Below, piece by piece: positions 34,364 through 42,219 of a stretch of 64,000 nucleotides of DNA. The notes beneath the pieces were generated by a model. The model ran no database searches. It had not been told where the DNA came from and saw only the letters and a program-made list of their open reading frames with translations. Origin of the DNA: Neorhizobium sp. Lineage in GTDB: Bacteria > Pseudomonadota > Alphaproteobacteria > Rhizobiales > Rhizobiaceae. The stretch spans positions 806,001 to 870,000 of the forward strand of contig JAPWKC010000003.1 in assembly GCA_028283725.1 (NCBI GenBank), read 5' to 3'. The position numbers and the translations under genes are program-made. Positions within the stretch are counted from its first letter, which is position 1, and each line of letters opens with the position of its first letter.

Positions 34364-36601
34364 ATGAGTGAGTTCAAAAAAATCCAACATGCGAAGCTGG
34401 GGCTTGCGGCCGGCGTCGCCATGATCGGTATTTTCGCCGGCTGGAGCGTCCAGGCCCAGACGGCCAACAGCGCGGCGCCGGCCAGTGGCAGCACCACGCT
34501 CGCCCCGATCGTGCTGCAGGGCGAGGGCGCCGGCGAGACCGGCACCGGCCCGGTCAACGGCTACGTTGCCAAGAAGACGACGGTCGGTTCCAAGAGCGAT
34601 ACGCCGCTGAACGAGGTTCCGCAGGCGGTTTCGGTCGTCGGCAAGCAGGAGATGAACGATCGCGGCGTCACCAATAAGGTCGACGAGGCGCTGCGCTATA
34701 CCGCGGGCGTTCTGGCCGAGCCCTTCGGTGTCGATCCCGATACGGACTGGGTCTATATCCGCGGCTTCGACGCAACGCAGACCGGCGTGTTCATGGATGG
34801 GCTCAACCTGTTTTCCTACGGGTTCGGCGGCTTCCAGATCGATCCGTTCATGCTGGAGCGCGTCGATGTCCTGAAAGGGCCGGCATCGGTTCTCTACGGC
34901 GGCGGCAATGCCGGCGGCATCGTCGATTACGTCCGCAAACGGCCAACGGACGACCCGTATTATTATACGGAAACCGGGATCAACAATTTCGGCAACGCCT
35001 TCTTCGGCTTCGATTTCTCCGACAAGGTCGGCAGCGACGACACCATCCACTACCGCCTGACCGGCAAGATTGCCGGCGGCAACGAATATTCGGATTTCAG
35101 CCATGATTTCCGTGGCTTCATCATGCCGCAGATCGAGGTTTCGCCGGACGAGAGCACCAAGCTCAATGTCTGGGCCATGGCTTCGGGCCTCAAGCAGCTG
35201 CATACGGGGAACGGTTTCCTCCCCTATGTCGGCACGGTCGTCAATGCGCCGTCTTTCGGCAAGCTCAGCCGGGATTCCTTTTATGGCGAGCCGGGCATCG
35301 ATACCGGCGCCTACAATCAGGAAATGTTGGGTACCGAGTTCGAGCATACGTTCGACAGCGGCCTGAAGTTCTCCCAGAACCTGCGCTACAGCCATCTCTA
35401 CAAGTATGAGAATGCACCCTATCTCTATGGCTGGCAGGGGTCCGATCCGGCCGATACATACGGGTCCTACACCGATCCGCAGACGGCCGATTTCCAGCTT
35501 CACCGCCTCGGCTTCCAGGGCACGTCGAAGGTCGACAGCTTCAATATGGACAACCGGCTTTCCGGCTCGTTCGAAACCGGCCCACTCGAACATGACCTGA
35601 TGGTCGGCGTCGATTACAAATATTACCAGCTGTTCAACAAGCAGTCATCGAGCCCCGGTACGCCGATCAGCGCGACGAACCCGGTTTATGGCGCCGCACA
35701 GCCGGCGACGCTGGTCTACAGCAATCAGCTCATCACCCAGCAGCAGGTCGGCATCTATGCCCAGGACCAGGTGCATTTTGGCGATGGCTGGCTGCTGACG
35801 GCAAACGGTCGATATGACTATGTCCATACGGATACGGACAATAATCCGACCGACTATTCCACGCTTTCCTCGACCTACAGCTACAACAAGTCGGCGGTCA
35901 GCGGCCGCGTCGGCCTTGCCTACGAGTTCGACAACGGCCTGACGCCCTATGTCAGCGCAGGCACGTTCTTCAATCCGGTCGTGGTCGTCAGCACCACGCC
36001 CGACAACAAGCCGGAAGAGGGCGAGCAGTATGAAGTCGGTCTGAAATACGACCCGACCTTCATCGACGGCACGTTCACGGTGTCGCTGTTCAACCTCAAC
36101 CGCCGCAACGTGGTGGTGACGGACCCGGCAACCTTCCTGTCGAGCCAGATCGGCGAGGTCAATTCGCGCGGCGTCGAGTTCGAAGGCAAGGTGAACCTGA
36201 ACCAGAACTGGAAGATGCTCGGTTCGTTCTCCTATACGGATATGGAAGACAAGGACGATATCGTTGCCGCCTATGTCGGCAAGAAGCCGTGGCTGGTGCC
36301 TGCTACCCAGGCCTCGCTCTGGCTCGATTATACCGTGACCGACGGTGCGCTCGAGGGGCTGAGCCTCGGTGGCGGCGTCCGCTACCAGGGCGAAAGCTAT
36401 GCGGACCGCCTGAACACGCTGAAGGTGCCGGACTATGCCGTCTTCGACGCCGCCGTGCGCTACAAGCGCGATGGCTGGGAAGGCTCGGTCAATGTCTCCA
36501 ACCTGTTCGACAAGGACTATGTGAAGGGTTGCCAGGGTGTCGCGACCTGCGGCTACGGGGACCCGCGCACCATCATGTTCAAGATCAGCAAGGTCTGGTA
36601 A
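34364..36601 (+). CDS. TonB-dependent ferric-siderophore receptor
   Basis: This 745-residue outer-membrane receptor of the FhuA/FpvA class has a signal peptide (cleavage near VQAQT). A TonB-box-like segment (TTLAPIVLQGE) follows, then the plug domain with TPLNEVPQAVSVVGKQEM, VYIRGFDATQTGVFMDG and ERVDVLKGPASVLYGGGNAGGIVDYVRKRP. A 22-strand barrel ends in ISKVW, whose terminal aromatic residue is the usual outer-membrane assembly signal. It imports a ferric siderophore, possibly of the hydroxamate type. The siderophore cannot be named, and no synthesis genes are nearby. Confidence 0.93.
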   Translation: MSEFKKIQHAKLGLAAGVAMIGIFAGWSVQAQTANSAAPASGSTTLAPIVLQGEGAGETGTGPVNGYVAKKTTVGSKSDTPLNEVPQAVSVVGKQEMNDRGVTNKVDEALRYTAGVLAEPFGVDPDTDWVYIRGFDATQTGVFMDGLNLFSYGFGGFQIDPFMLERVDVLKGPASVLYGGGNAGGIVDYVRKRPTDDPYYYTETGINNFGNAFFGFDFSDKVGSDDTIHYRLTGKIAGGNEYSDFSHDFRGFIMPQIEVSPDESTKLNVWAMASGLKQLHTGNGFLPYVGTVVNAPSFGKLSRDSFYGEPGIDTGAYNQEMLGTEFEHTFDSGLKFSQNLRYSHLYKYENAPYLYGWQGSDPADTYGSYTDPQTADFQLHRLGFQGTSKVDSFNMDNRLSGSFETGPLEHDLMVGVDYKYYQLFNKQSSSPGTPISATNPVYGAAQPATLVYSNQLITQQQVGIYAQDQVHFGDGWLLTANGRYDYVHTDTDNNPTDYSTLSSTYSYNKSAVSGRVGLAYEFDNGLTPYVSAGTFFNPVVVVSTTPDNKPEEGEQYEVGLKYDPTFIDGTFTVSLFNLNRRNVVVTDPATFLSSQIGEVNSRGVEFEGKVNLNQNWKMLGSFSYTDMEDKDDIVAAYVGKKPWLVPATQASLWLDYTVTDGALEGLSLGGGVRYQGESYADRLNTLKVPDYAVFDAAVRYKRDGWEGSVNVSNLFDKDYVKGCQGVATCGYGDPRTIMFKISKVW

Positions 36602-36631
36602 TCCGCGCCAGCGGATCGATCACGACGAAGC

Positions 36632-36660
36632 AACGCCGGTGTCATCGACGCCGGCGTTTT
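36632..36660 (+). terminator. Rho-independent terminator of receptor gene
   Basis: AACGCCGG (36632-36639) pairs with CCGGCGTT (36651-36658), with TTTT at the end. It lies about 30 bases after the receptor stop. Confidence 0.8.
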
Positions 36661-36783
36661 GCATTGACGGTTTTCGGGTGAAGGTCGCGAGAAACACGAC
36701 GATGATCGCGCAAAGCCCATTGACGAAGCAGGGGGATAACGACTAGGCAGAGGCATGCGACGCGACCGGAAACGGATGCGTCC

Positions 36784-36874
36784 GGAGAGGTGGCCGAGTG
36801 GTCGAAGGCGCTCCCCTGCTAAGGGAGTATACGTCAAAAGCGTATCGAGGGTTCGAATCCCTTCCTCTCCGCCA
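36784..36874 (+). tRNA. tRNA-Ser (GCU anticodon)
   Basis: A 91-base class II cloverleaf with encoded CCA. The acceptor stem is GGAGAGG/CCTCTCC, the anticodon loop is CTGCTAA (GCT), the long variable arm TATACGTCAAAAGCGTAT identifies it as serine, and the T arm is GAGGG-TTCGAAT-CCCTT. It reads AGC/AGU. Confidence 0.97.
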
Positions 36875-36918
36875 TTATCCCTTTGATCATCAAGACCGGT
36901 CGGCCCTGCGGGATGGCA

Positions 36919-37107
36919 TTACTTGTCATGCGGCTCGTCATGGGGCTCTTGCGTTTTCCGCAAGGGCTTTTCCATCTTCGCTCGCCCGGTCTTCGGCTGA
37001 ACGGGTTTGGATCGAACGCGCATCTTTTCGACGAACGCCTTCAATTCGGCGATCTCCTTCATCAGCAATGCGATGACGTCCGGTGGAAGGTTCGATTGTC
37101 CGGCCAT
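36919..37107 (-). CDS. Small basic hypothetical protein
   Basis: This 62-residue protein has a hydrophobic/helical first half (LPPDVIALLMKEIAELKAFVEKM, able to form one amphipathic helix or short coiled coil) and a Lys/Arg/Pro-rich tail. The ATG at 37107 is preferred because AAAGGACACAGG is directly upstream; the frame extends to 37158. It does not match a family I know. It lies between tRNA-Ser and the peroxiredoxin gene. The tail composition suggests nucleic-acid or membrane contact, but no function is assigned. Confidence 0.5.
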   Translation of the reverse strand: MAGQSNLPPDVIALLMKEIAELKAFVEKMRVRSKPVQPKTGRAKMEKPLRKTQEPHDEPHDK

Positions 37108-37373
37108 GTCCTGTGTCCTTTCACGAAGGACAGTTCTCCACAATCGATCCGAATTCAAGCTGACACTTAATTAGTAACTACTAATTAATGTTAATATGCG
37201 TGATCCGGGTTACGCCATGGTCGTGCGTGATGGGCGTGGCGAAGGATACCGTTCTGACCGTCGACAGAGTTTTGGGAGAGTGAAGGCCGGCTTTTGCCGA
37301 TCGTCTTGCGGGTGGCCGTCTTCGGGCTCACTGTTTCGGGTCGACTGTCTTCGGGTCGATTGTCTGCGGATAA

Positions 37374-37397
37374 GAAAACGGCGGCCGGTGGCCGCCG
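37374..37397 (-). terminator. Terminator of peroxiredoxin gene
   Basis: On the minus strand, CGGCGGCC/GGCCGCCG with a 3-base loop is followed by TTTTCTTA. It lies about 40 bases after the peroxiredoxin stop. Confidence 0.85.
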
Positions 37398-37435
37398 CTT
37401 GGTCGTCTCTTGCCGGTCGCTATCGAGGCAGGCGA

Positions 37436-38092
37436 TCAACCCGGCTGTTTGGTCTTGCGCAGATAGGGCAGGACGGTGTCGAAGGCGCCGAAACGAGTGA
37501 TCGCGTCCTCGTTGGAGACGGCGGCGGTGATGATCACGTCGTCGCCCTGCTGCCAGTTGGCAGGCGTTGCGACCTGATGCTTGGCGGTGAGCTGGATGCT
37601 GTCGATCGCGCGCAGGATCTCGTTGAAATTGCGCCCCGTCGTCATCGGGTAGGTGAGGATCAGCTTGATCTTCTTGTCCGGGCCGATGACATAGACCGAG
37701 CGGACCGTAGCATTGTCGGCCGGCGTGCGGCCTTCCGACGTGTCCCCGGCGGTATCGGGCAGCATGTCGTAGAGCTTTGCCACCTTCAGATCCTTGTCGC
37801 CGATCAGCGGGTAATCGACTTCGAAGCCGGTGGCCGTCTTGATATCGGCCTTCCACTTCGCGTGGCTTTCGACCGGGTCGATGGAAATGCCGATGACCTT
37901 GACACCGCGCCTGGAGAATTCGCCCTCAAGCCCGGCCATCGTGCCGAGTTCCGTCGTGCAGACCGGGGTGAAGTTCTTCGGATGCGAGAAGAGCACCGCC
38001 CAGCCGTCGCCGATCCAGTCATGGAAATGGATCGGCCCCTGCGTCGTCTCGGCGGTGAAGTCCGGCGCGGTTGCGTTGATACGAAGTCCCAT
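37436..38092 (-). CDS. 1-Cys peroxiredoxin (Prx6 type)
   Basis: This 218-residue thioredoxin-fold peroxidase reduces hydrogen peroxide and organic hydroperoxides in the cytoplasm. The peroxidatic cysteine is Cys45 in FTPVCTTE, with the catalytic Arg in the ATVRSVYVIG region. No second conserved cysteine is present, and the extended C-terminal domain (ANWQQGDDVIITAAVSNEDA) is typical of the Prx6 class. The length matches the family. It is monocistronic, with a terminator downstream and a long upstream region. Confidence 0.93.
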   Translation of the reverse strand: MGLRINATAPDFTAETTQGPIHFHDWIGDGWAVLFSHPKNFTPVCTTELGTMAGLEGEFSRRGVKVIGISIDPVESHAKWKADIKTATGFEVDYPLIGDKDLKVAKLYDMLPDTAGDTSEGRTPADNATVRSVYVIGPDKKIKLILTYPMTTGRNFNEILRAIDSIQLTAKHQVATPANWQQGDDVIITAAVSNEDAITRFGAFDTVLPYLRKTKQPG

Positions 38093-38455
38093 CGTGTCGT
38101 CTCCCTTGTTTTAACCGGTGAGGAATGCGTCCCGGAGAAGAATGGATTGCCAGCACTGTATCGGCAGATGTGCGTTTCCGACACGCAATTCGTTCCAAAA
38201 GCGTCGTGCGAATAGCTTTTTGTTCCCGAGCAGGTGGTGATGCAAGGCACATTGTTTTGAACGCTTTCGCAATCCGGCCTCGCTGACAACAGGGTCTTAG
38301 GTCGCTGCGGGATCGGACTTTCGCCTGATGGGCGATCGGCTATCGGTCTCGCCGCGTGATCAAGAGGTCTGCACATTGCCGTGAGAGGGAACAGACCGGC
38401 GTAAACGGCGTTGCGAGTTCACGCCTGCGCGTGTAGGCGGGGGAGGAGGACGGCG
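38093..38455. other. Intergenic region upstream of peroxiredoxin and small ORF
   Basis: About 360 bases between divergent genes. It should contain both promoters, but I could not single out a convincing -35/-10 pair or operator, and no gene-like frame is seen. Confidence 0.4.
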
Positions 38456-38623
38456 ATGAAGTGGTCCGCACACGAGCCCGACCGGCGGCATGCAAGCCGC
38501 CTTTGCCTTTGCGCAGCGGCTCTCACCGTGTCTGCCTCATGCCGGGGTTTCGGGTCTTGCGTCGCAGATGACCCTTGCATGTCAGGCCTGCCAATCGGAA
38601 CGGTTCCGGGGAGGCGGCGATGA
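38456..38623 (+). CDS. Short Cys-rich ORF coupled to secreted protein gene
   Basis: This possible 55-residue peptide starts at an ATG with a very strong GGGGGAGGAGGA ribosome-binding site and ends in an ATGA overlap with the next gene. It has a basic N-terminus, a short hydrophobic stretch (LCLCAAALTVSASC) resembling an export signal or lipobox, five cysteines in total, and an Arg-rich end. It may be a real small exported protein or a leader whose translation drives the downstream gene. I do not recognise it. Confidence 0.4.
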   Translation: MKWSAHEPDRRHASRLCLCAAALTVSASCRGFGSCVADDPCMSGLPIGTVPGRRR

Positions 38624-39183
38624 AACGAAGAGACTTCATCTTGAAGCTGATGGCCATAACGGCTGTCAGTGCGCTCGTGCTACCGGCCGTCGTGACGGTC
38701 GAGCATGCCGTGCCTCATCTCCAGTTTTCCGCAGCGCAAGCACGCAACGGCAATTCCGGCAATCATTCCGGGGGGGCTTCCGGGAGCAATTCCGGCGGGG
38801 CCTCCGGTGGGCCTTCCGGCGGGAGCCAAGGGGCCGAAGGCGCTGATGGTTCTGGCAATAGTGGCGCGGGAACCAGCGGTTCGCCGAACCGCGGCTCCGC
38901 CGATGATGGTGCTGCGGCCGACAGCAGGCAGAGCAGCAGCGAAGACGACGGTCCGCAAACGGGCAGCGGCGACAGCGGGTGGGGATTGTCGAGCGGGACC
39001 AACTCGTCGCTATCCAGCGACAGGGCGGCCCGCGCGACGACGATCAGCATCCGCCATGCCAATGGCACGATCGAGCGGATCGTCGATGGCCGCTACGAGA
39101 TGCGCGACAGCCGTTCGCGCACCATTGTCAACCGGCGGGCGACAGCCGCAGACCGGTCGCGGCTGGAAGAGCTTAGGAGATAA
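38620..39183 (+). CDS. Secreted Gly/Ser-rich protein, unknown function
   Basis: This 187-residue protein has a Sec/Tat-like signal peptide (MKRRDFILKLMAITAVSALV, twin Arg at 3-4). A long disordered region (about residues 45-130) is built of SGG/ASG/NSG repeats and acidic runs. A folded C-terminal piece of about 50 residues (ISIRHANGTIERIVDGRYEMRDSRSRTIVNRRAT) looks like a short beta-rich domain. GGGGAGGCGG precedes the ATG. It may be a surface or periplasmic adhesin-like protein; no family is recognised. Its last 11 bases overlap the convergent response-regulator gene. Confidence 0.65.
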   Translation: MKRRDFILKLMAITAVSALVLPAVVTVEHAVPHLQFSAAQARNGNSGNHSGGASGSNSGGASGGPSGGSQGAEGADGSGNSGAGTSGSPNRGSADDGAAADSRQSSSEDDGPQTGSGDSGWGLSSGTNSSLSSDRAARATTISIRHANGTIERIVDGRYEMRDSRSRTIVNRRATAADRSRLEELRR

Positions 39184-39835
39184 GCCGGTTTTCCGCCGCA
39201 TCGCGCAGCGCCAGTGCCGCCTCGGTGCGGTTCGTCACCTTCATCTTGGCGAGAATGCGGGTCATGTGATGCTTGACGGTCTTCTCGTGAAGATCGAGCT
39301 CGATCGCCACCCGCTTGTTGCTGAGGCCCGAGGCGACGAGGTTGAGCACCTGTTTCTCCCGTTCCGTCAGTTCCGACACCCAGTCGTGACGGGTGGTTGC
39401 CTCTTCATGGCGGCTTGCATCGGCAAACAACCGGGCCGACAGCGAGGGTGATACATAGGTCTGGCCGGTCGCCACCGAGCGCACGGCATCCGCCAGCGCC
39501 TGCGAGCCGATACCCTTCAGCACATATCCCCGCGCGCCGAGCTTCAGCGCCCGGCTGATATCCTCATGGGCTTCCGAAACGGTCAGCATCACGACACGCG
39601 TGTCGGGGCTTGCCGAGATGACGCCCGACACCGCTTCCAGCCCGTTGCCGGGCATGGAAATATCCATCAGCATCACATCGGGATAATGGGTATCGACGAT
39701 CTGAAGCGCATCCTCGCACGAGCCGCCTTCGGCAACGATATCGAGACCATCCATTTCGCCGAGGCTGCGGATCACGCCTTCACGAAACAGAGGATGGTCG
39801 TCGACAACGGCAATCCTGATTTCCTGTATCATCAT
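39173..39835 (-). CDS. NarL/FixJ-family response regulator
   Basis: This 220-residue two-component regulator has a receiver domain at residues 5-125 (acidic pair near 12, phosphoacceptor Asp58 in LMDISMPG, Lys in YVLKG). A LuxR-type helix-turn-helix at the C-terminus includes LTEREKQVLNLVASGLSNKRVAIELDLHEKTVKHHMTRIL. It is encoded directly after, and overlaps by four bases, the sensor kinase gene, so the two form one signalling pair. Targets are unknown; the convergent Gly/Ser-rich gene is a neighbour but not a proven target. Confidence 0.93.
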   Translation of the reverse strand: MMIQEIRIAVVDDHPLFREGVIRSLGEMDGLDIVAEGGSCEDALQIVDTHYPDVMLMDISMPGNGLEAVSGVISASPDTRVVMLTVSEAHEDISRALKLGARGYVLKGIGSQALADAVRSVATGQTYVSPSLSARLFADASRHEEATTRHDWVSELTEREKQVLNLVASGLSNKRVAIELDLHEKTVKHHMTRILAKMKVTNRTEAALALRDAAENRLIS

Positions 39836-41262
39836 GCTTGCTCCATCTGCTCTACATCGAGCGACATCGTAACGGTCGTGCCAGCCGCGGAGCTGGCGAT
39901 GGTAAACGTGCCTCCCAGACTTTCGATCCGTTCGCGCATTCCTGCAAGCCCCAGGCCCGCAAGGCCCAAGCCGGCAAAGCCAAGTCCGGCAGATCGCGTG
40001 TTTTGCGGATCGAAACCGGGGCCCTTGTCCTCGACTTCGATGACCATACTATGGCCGTCGTCGATCTGGCGCACGGATTGGCCGACGCCATCTGCATGGC
40101 GGAAGCCGTTGTTCAAGGCTTCCTGGACGAAACGGTAGATGCAGATCTTGGCAGCCGGCGAAAAGGTCCGGTTGGTCGGGCGCATCGAAAGGGCGACGCT
40201 GACGCCGGTGCGCAGCCGGTGCGCCTCGACCGCACGGGTGAGGATATCGGGAAGCTCGGCCGTCTCGATATGCGGCAAAACGAGGCCGGTGCAGATGCTG
40301 CGGATCTCGTCCATCGCCTCCTGCAGGCGTGCCTTGATCGTCTCGACTTCCTTTTCCCGCTCCGCGCTGGATGCGGACGCATCCACCAGCATTTTACTGT
40401 CGACGCGAAGGGCGGCATAGGCGACGAGCTGGGCCGGGCCATCATGCAGGTCGGCGCCGAGACGGCGCAGATAGCTTTCGTTGAGAGCGGTCGCCCTTTG
40501 CGAGGCGCGCTGGGCGCGCGTATGCAGGGCGCGGTTCTGCGCCAGAAGCTGGGAAAGGTCTTCCACCCGTTCGGTCAGGGCGCTTTGCTGCAATTCGATC
40601 GTCTGGCTGCCGCGAAAGACGATCGCAGACAAAAGCAGGAAGATCGCCATGATGACGCCGGCAACCGCCGCCCAGCTCTGCCAGCGCGCCGCCGACAGGC
40701 TGTGGTGGAATTCGTCGGCGACCTCGTAGAATTCGGTGACGGCGACGACTTCGCCGGACCAGGGTTGCAGGACCGGATTGTAGATTTCCAGAAGCGGCTG
40801 GCCCGCGGCCTGATCCTTCGGGCTTTCCGGATCGTCGGCATCACCGAAATGCGCCACCATCTGGCCGGCAAAGGCGGTGGCAAGGTCGGGATTGGGCGGG
40901 AAGCGCTTTCCGACCATGTCTTTTTCTGTCGAGTAGAGAACCGTACCATCCTGCCGCCAGAGCCGGAACGACATGACGCGGCCACCGAGCGCGCCCTGGC
41001 CGAAGGTCTCGTCGAGTATCCGCGTGGTGACATCGTCGAGCGTCGCCGTCGTCTTCAAGTCCGGCAGGATCGGCGCGATGATGCTGTCGACGTAAAGCGC
41101 CGTCGCCGAGGCGGAGTTGCGGGTGACGGCATCCTCGATCAGTGTCGTGACGAGCGCGCCGACCAGAAGCATGGCGACCAAAGACACGATCCCGCCGGCG
41201 ATGAGGAATTGCCGGGCAAGCGTCTGACTGTTCCAGCGATCGACGAGGGCGATGGGCGGCAA
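39832..41262 (-). CDS. NarX/DegS-type sensor histidine kinase
   Basis: This 476-residue membrane kinase has one transmembrane helix near residues 18-42 and another near 198-218. They flank a periplasmic sensor of about 155 residues with a Cache-like SFRLWRQDGTVLYSTEKDMVGKRF pattern. A coiled coil leads to the HisKA_3 domain with His273 in ADLHDGPAQL. The HATPase domain has FVQEALNNGFRHA (N box) and EDKGPGFDP (G1). The G2 lid contains an unusual triple AGLGL repeat before GMRERIESLGG. The start is a TTG with a weak ribosome-binding site. It phosphorylates the partner regulator encoded next; the signal is unknown. Confidence 0.9.
   Translation of the reverse strand: MPPIALVDRWNSQTLARQFLIAGGIVSLVAMLLVGALVTTLIEDAVTRNSASATALYVDSIIAPILPDLKTTATLDDVTTRILDETFGQGALGGRVMSFRLWRQDGTVLYSTEKDMVGKRFPPNPDLATAFAGQMVAHFGDADDPESPKDQAAGQPLLEIYNPVLQPWSGEVVAVTEFYEVADEFHHSLSAARWQSWAAVAGVIMAIFLLLSAIVFRGSQTIELQQSALTERVEDLSQLLAQNRALHTRAQRASQRATALNESYLRRLGADLHDGPAQLVAYAALRVDSKMLVDASASSAEREKEVETIKARLQEAMDEIRSICTGLVLPHIETAELPDILTRAVEAHRLRTGVSVALSMRPTNRTFSPAAKICIYRFVQEALNNGFRHADGVGQSVRQIDDGHSMVIEVEDKGPGFDPQNTRSAGLGFAGLGLAGLGLAGMRERIESLGGTFTIASSAAGTTVTMSLDVEQMEQA
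39946..39990 (-). repeat. 15-bp tandem repeat in kinase ATP lid
   Basis: Three 15-bp units encode AGLGF, AGLGL and AGLGL, directly before AGMRER. Most related kinases have a single GLGL.GM. The units differ at several third positions, so the expansion is not recent. Confidence 0.85.
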
Positions 41263-41506
41263 AGGGCACCGGCGGTTATTTCCTAAGTCGCTAACCTATG
41301 GCCTCAGGCGGGCGCGTCAATGCAACATCTCGCACTGTCAGTCCGGAATTACTGATCGGTTTTCGTCGAGTGGCAGGCGCATGGCAGGCGCATGACGTCG
41401 ATGCCGGCTTGAACAACGGGCGTGAAGACCCAATTTGACGGTGCGCCAGACAGGTTTGCGACACGGTCGACCGGATTTTCCTGCGACCGTTCGAATGGGA
41501 GACAGA

Positions 41507-42214
41507 ATGCAGTTCTATCAGCATGTGCGACGCCGCGTCATCGACCGGGTGATGACCTTCGAGCCGATCGGGCTCATGCTGTTTGCAGCGCTGGCCGGCG
41601 GTCTGGGCCTGTTCCTGGCGCTGACCGGCGAGGTGGTGGAGGGAGAGACGCATGCCTTCGACGAGCGCATTCTGTTGTCGCTTCGCACGCCCGGCGATCT
41701 TTCGGTGCCGATCGGGCCGTCATGGCTCAACCATGCCGTTGGCGACATTACCGCCCTTGGCGGCACGACGGTTCTGACGCTGATGACGGTGCTGGCGACG
41801 ATCTATCTTCTGCTTTCGCGCCAGCGGGCGATCGCGGCCTTCATGTTCCTGTCGATTGCCGGGGGATGGGTGGTCAGTTCTAGCCTGAAGATCTTCGTCG
41901 CACGCGCCCGGCCGGAGATCGTGCCGCATCTGGTGGAGGTCCACGACCTCAGTTTCCCGAGTGGTCATGCAATGCTGTCGGCCGTCACCTATCTGACGCT
42001 GGCCGCGCTCCTGTCGCGCGCCGAGCCTTACCGGTCGAGCCGGATCTTTCTGATCTTCACCGGCATTCTTCTCACCATGATGATCGGGATGAGCCGCATC
42101 TATCTCGGCGTGCACTTTCCGACCGACGTGCTCGGCGGCTGGTGTGCCGGGGCGACCTGGGCTGCTGCGTGCTGGATGCTTGCCCGGCGCTATATTTCCG
42201 CAAGGCCCGCCTGA
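41507..42214 (+). CDS. PAP2-family membrane phosphatase
   Basis: This 235-residue membrane protein with about six spans has the three PAP2 active-site motifs: KIFVARARP, FPSGH and SRIYLGVHFPTD. It should dephosphorylate a lipid phosphate such as undecaprenyl pyrophosphate or phosphatidic acid on the periplasmic side. The ATG at 41507 with GGGAGACA upstream is chosen. It stands alone, convergent with the ROK regulator gene five bases later, and substrate choice cannot be told from sequence. Confidence 0.9.
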   Translation: MQFYQHVRRRVIDRVMTFEPIGLMLFAALAGGLGLFLALTGEVVEGETHAFDERILLSLRTPGDLSVPIGPSWLNHAVGDITALGGTTVLTLMTVLATIYLLLSRQRAIAAFMFLSIAGGWVVSSSLKIFVARARPEIVPHLVEVHDLSFPSGHAMLSAVTYLTLAALLSRAEPYRSSRIFLIFTGILLTMMIGMSRIYLGVHFPTDVLGGWCAGATWAAACWMLARRYISARPA

Positions 42215-42219
42215 AACGG

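Noticed and set aside
36784..36874. tRNA-Ser as an integration site for a mobile island
   Set aside because: No integrase, no repeated 3' end of the tRNA and no change in base composition were seen on either side.
37321..37362. Repeated TCTTCGGGTCGA/T phrase after the peroxiredoxin gene
   Set aside because: Two imperfect copies in a non-coding tail; too short and too imperfect to interpret.
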